This document shows, piece after piece, positions 41,142 to 41,951 of a stretch of 41,951 bases of DNA. The position numbers and the translations under genes are program-made. The notes under the pieces were generated by a model. That model was not told the DNA's origin, made no database searches, and was given only the letters and a program-made list of their open reading frames with translations. The stretch is from Perkinsus marinus ATCC 50983 (lineage: Eukaryota; Perkinsozoa; Perkinsida; Perkinsidae): positions 92,402-134,352 of the forward strand of contig NW_003215793.1 of NCBI RefSeq assembly GCF_000006405.1, in the 5' to 3' direction. The number at the start of each line of letters is the position of its first letter. Position 1 is the first letter of the stretch.

Positions 41142-41819
41142 CTGTCGTGATATAACAAACTCGTGAGTATTCATTAACCGTTAGTATTAATTTGGACAGA
41201 AATGATTTCCGAGAATATTTTTACAGGTGATTGCGTAGGGGCATGTGTTGTAGTCGTGAATAGATGAACTCTGTCTACTCAGTAGACTCTACTGCGCACA
41301 ATCATGCTGTCTCCATTTCAATGGTTCCACAACATGTGTGGACATGAAAATTGGGCTTCCCGCTCACACACAGCGCATTATTTGGACAACTGGTGTTCAA
41401 ATGTGAATTTGAACTTTCATTCCATGAAAAACTCCTTTCACTAGTCGGAAATCAAATTTCATCTATCTAATTTGTTCTTTCAACTGCTGAGTTGGAGATT
41501 GAAAAGGTGTAGATAGGATATCGCTTACTTTCCTGGAGTATGTATCAATAATAACCAATTCGGCTTCAGGCAAAATAGAATCTCCTTACATTGTAAGTTC
41601 CTGTCGATGTCGACAAGCGCCAATCCAGCGTATTGATACTGACATGGAGTTCAATATACTTTTCAACCCATTCGCCTTGAGGCTCTTGAGTCAACCAGTG
41701 TCCCGACCGAAACCCCTGCCAGGGACAACTCAATCACCGAGTATACCCGTCAACACACTGTCACGCTGTCTTCTACCACCGTGAACGATAGTGAGCATGC
41801 GTGCTGTCGAAGTTCATGG

Positions 41820-41827
41820 TTTATATA
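41820..41827 (+). promoter_or_regulatory. TATA-like box of the predicted fifth peptide gene
   Basis: TTTATATA in the same context as 34084-34091. Its gene would start beyond the window. Confidence 0.5.
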
Positions 41828-41951
41828 AGCTGAACGACATTCCAACCTCAATCTCGCAACTGAACACTCGTCTTTGCCATTTCAGTATACCTTGTGATAG
41901 TTACCAACCTGATAGTTACCAAGCTATTTCTGAATCAGAAATTCTGATACC

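Larger units (their letters stand above)
40772..41951 (+). repeat. Long direct repeat, copy 2, running off the window
   Basis: Collinear with 33098-34215. The alignment is still perfect at the last base. By offset (7,736) the ATG of a member-2-like gene is expected at about position 41982. Confidence 0.9.

Overview
KIND OF ORGANISM. This is nuclear DNA of a unicellular eukaryote. Genes are interrupted by many introns. The shortest are only about 35-47 nt, and many others are inflated by short inverted-repeat transposons. The gene set (Sm-G, UDP-N-acetylhexosamine pyrophosphorylase, nocturnin-like nuclease, TBCC/XRP2-like protein) is eukaryotic, and the intron style and repeat landscape remind me of Perkinsus-type alveolates. 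That lineage is an inference from style, not proven here. LAYOUT. 164-2435: 3' part of an unrecognised multi-exon gene (+). 3458-6493: nine-exon UAP1-type pyrophosphorylase (+). 7491-8377: three-exon snRNP Sm-G (+). 10633 to 9623 and beyond: secreted acidic protein (-), with a nested transposon downstream of its second exon. 12104-13434: six-exon TBCC/XRP2-like gene (+). 13724 to about 20299: coding-like blocks of one or more unrecognised genes (+). 20928-24882: nocturnin-like EEP nuclease in eight exons (+), with a 100-N assembly gap in one intron. 25109-26918: DNPH1/nucleoside 2-deoxyribosyltransferase-like gene (+). 26937-28433: unresolved coding blocks. 28993-30267: five-exon universal-stress-protein-like gene (+). 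30268 to about 32700: gene-poor. 32700-41951: a tandem array of small secreted peptides. REPEATS. Family A (about 100-130 bp, ends GGAGTTTCACCC, 3-bp target duplications), family B (about 210 bp, TA-flanked ends starting CAGTG, Tc1/mariner-like), family C (ends CAGTGTTGGA, expanding into 58-bp tandem arrays) and family D (about 1 kb, long inverted ends) fill introns and intergenic DNA almost completely. Several splice acceptors lie at or next to element ends, which suggests introner-like behaviour. MOST INTERESTING REGION. Four intact genes (32906, 34246, 36107, 40580) encode 62-63-residue preproteins: a hydrophobic leader ending QA-E, a short conserved spacer (PHLR), and an eight-cysteine core C-x4-C-x3-C-x4-C-x-C-x(6-8)-C-x-C-x-C-Y. 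I recognise no known family. Flanking DNA is duplicated so closely that a fifth gene is predicted to start about 31 bp beyond the window end. A gag-protease-only LTR element (36755-39435, flanked by TCAG) has inserted in the third unit, and two sister units retain the empty site.
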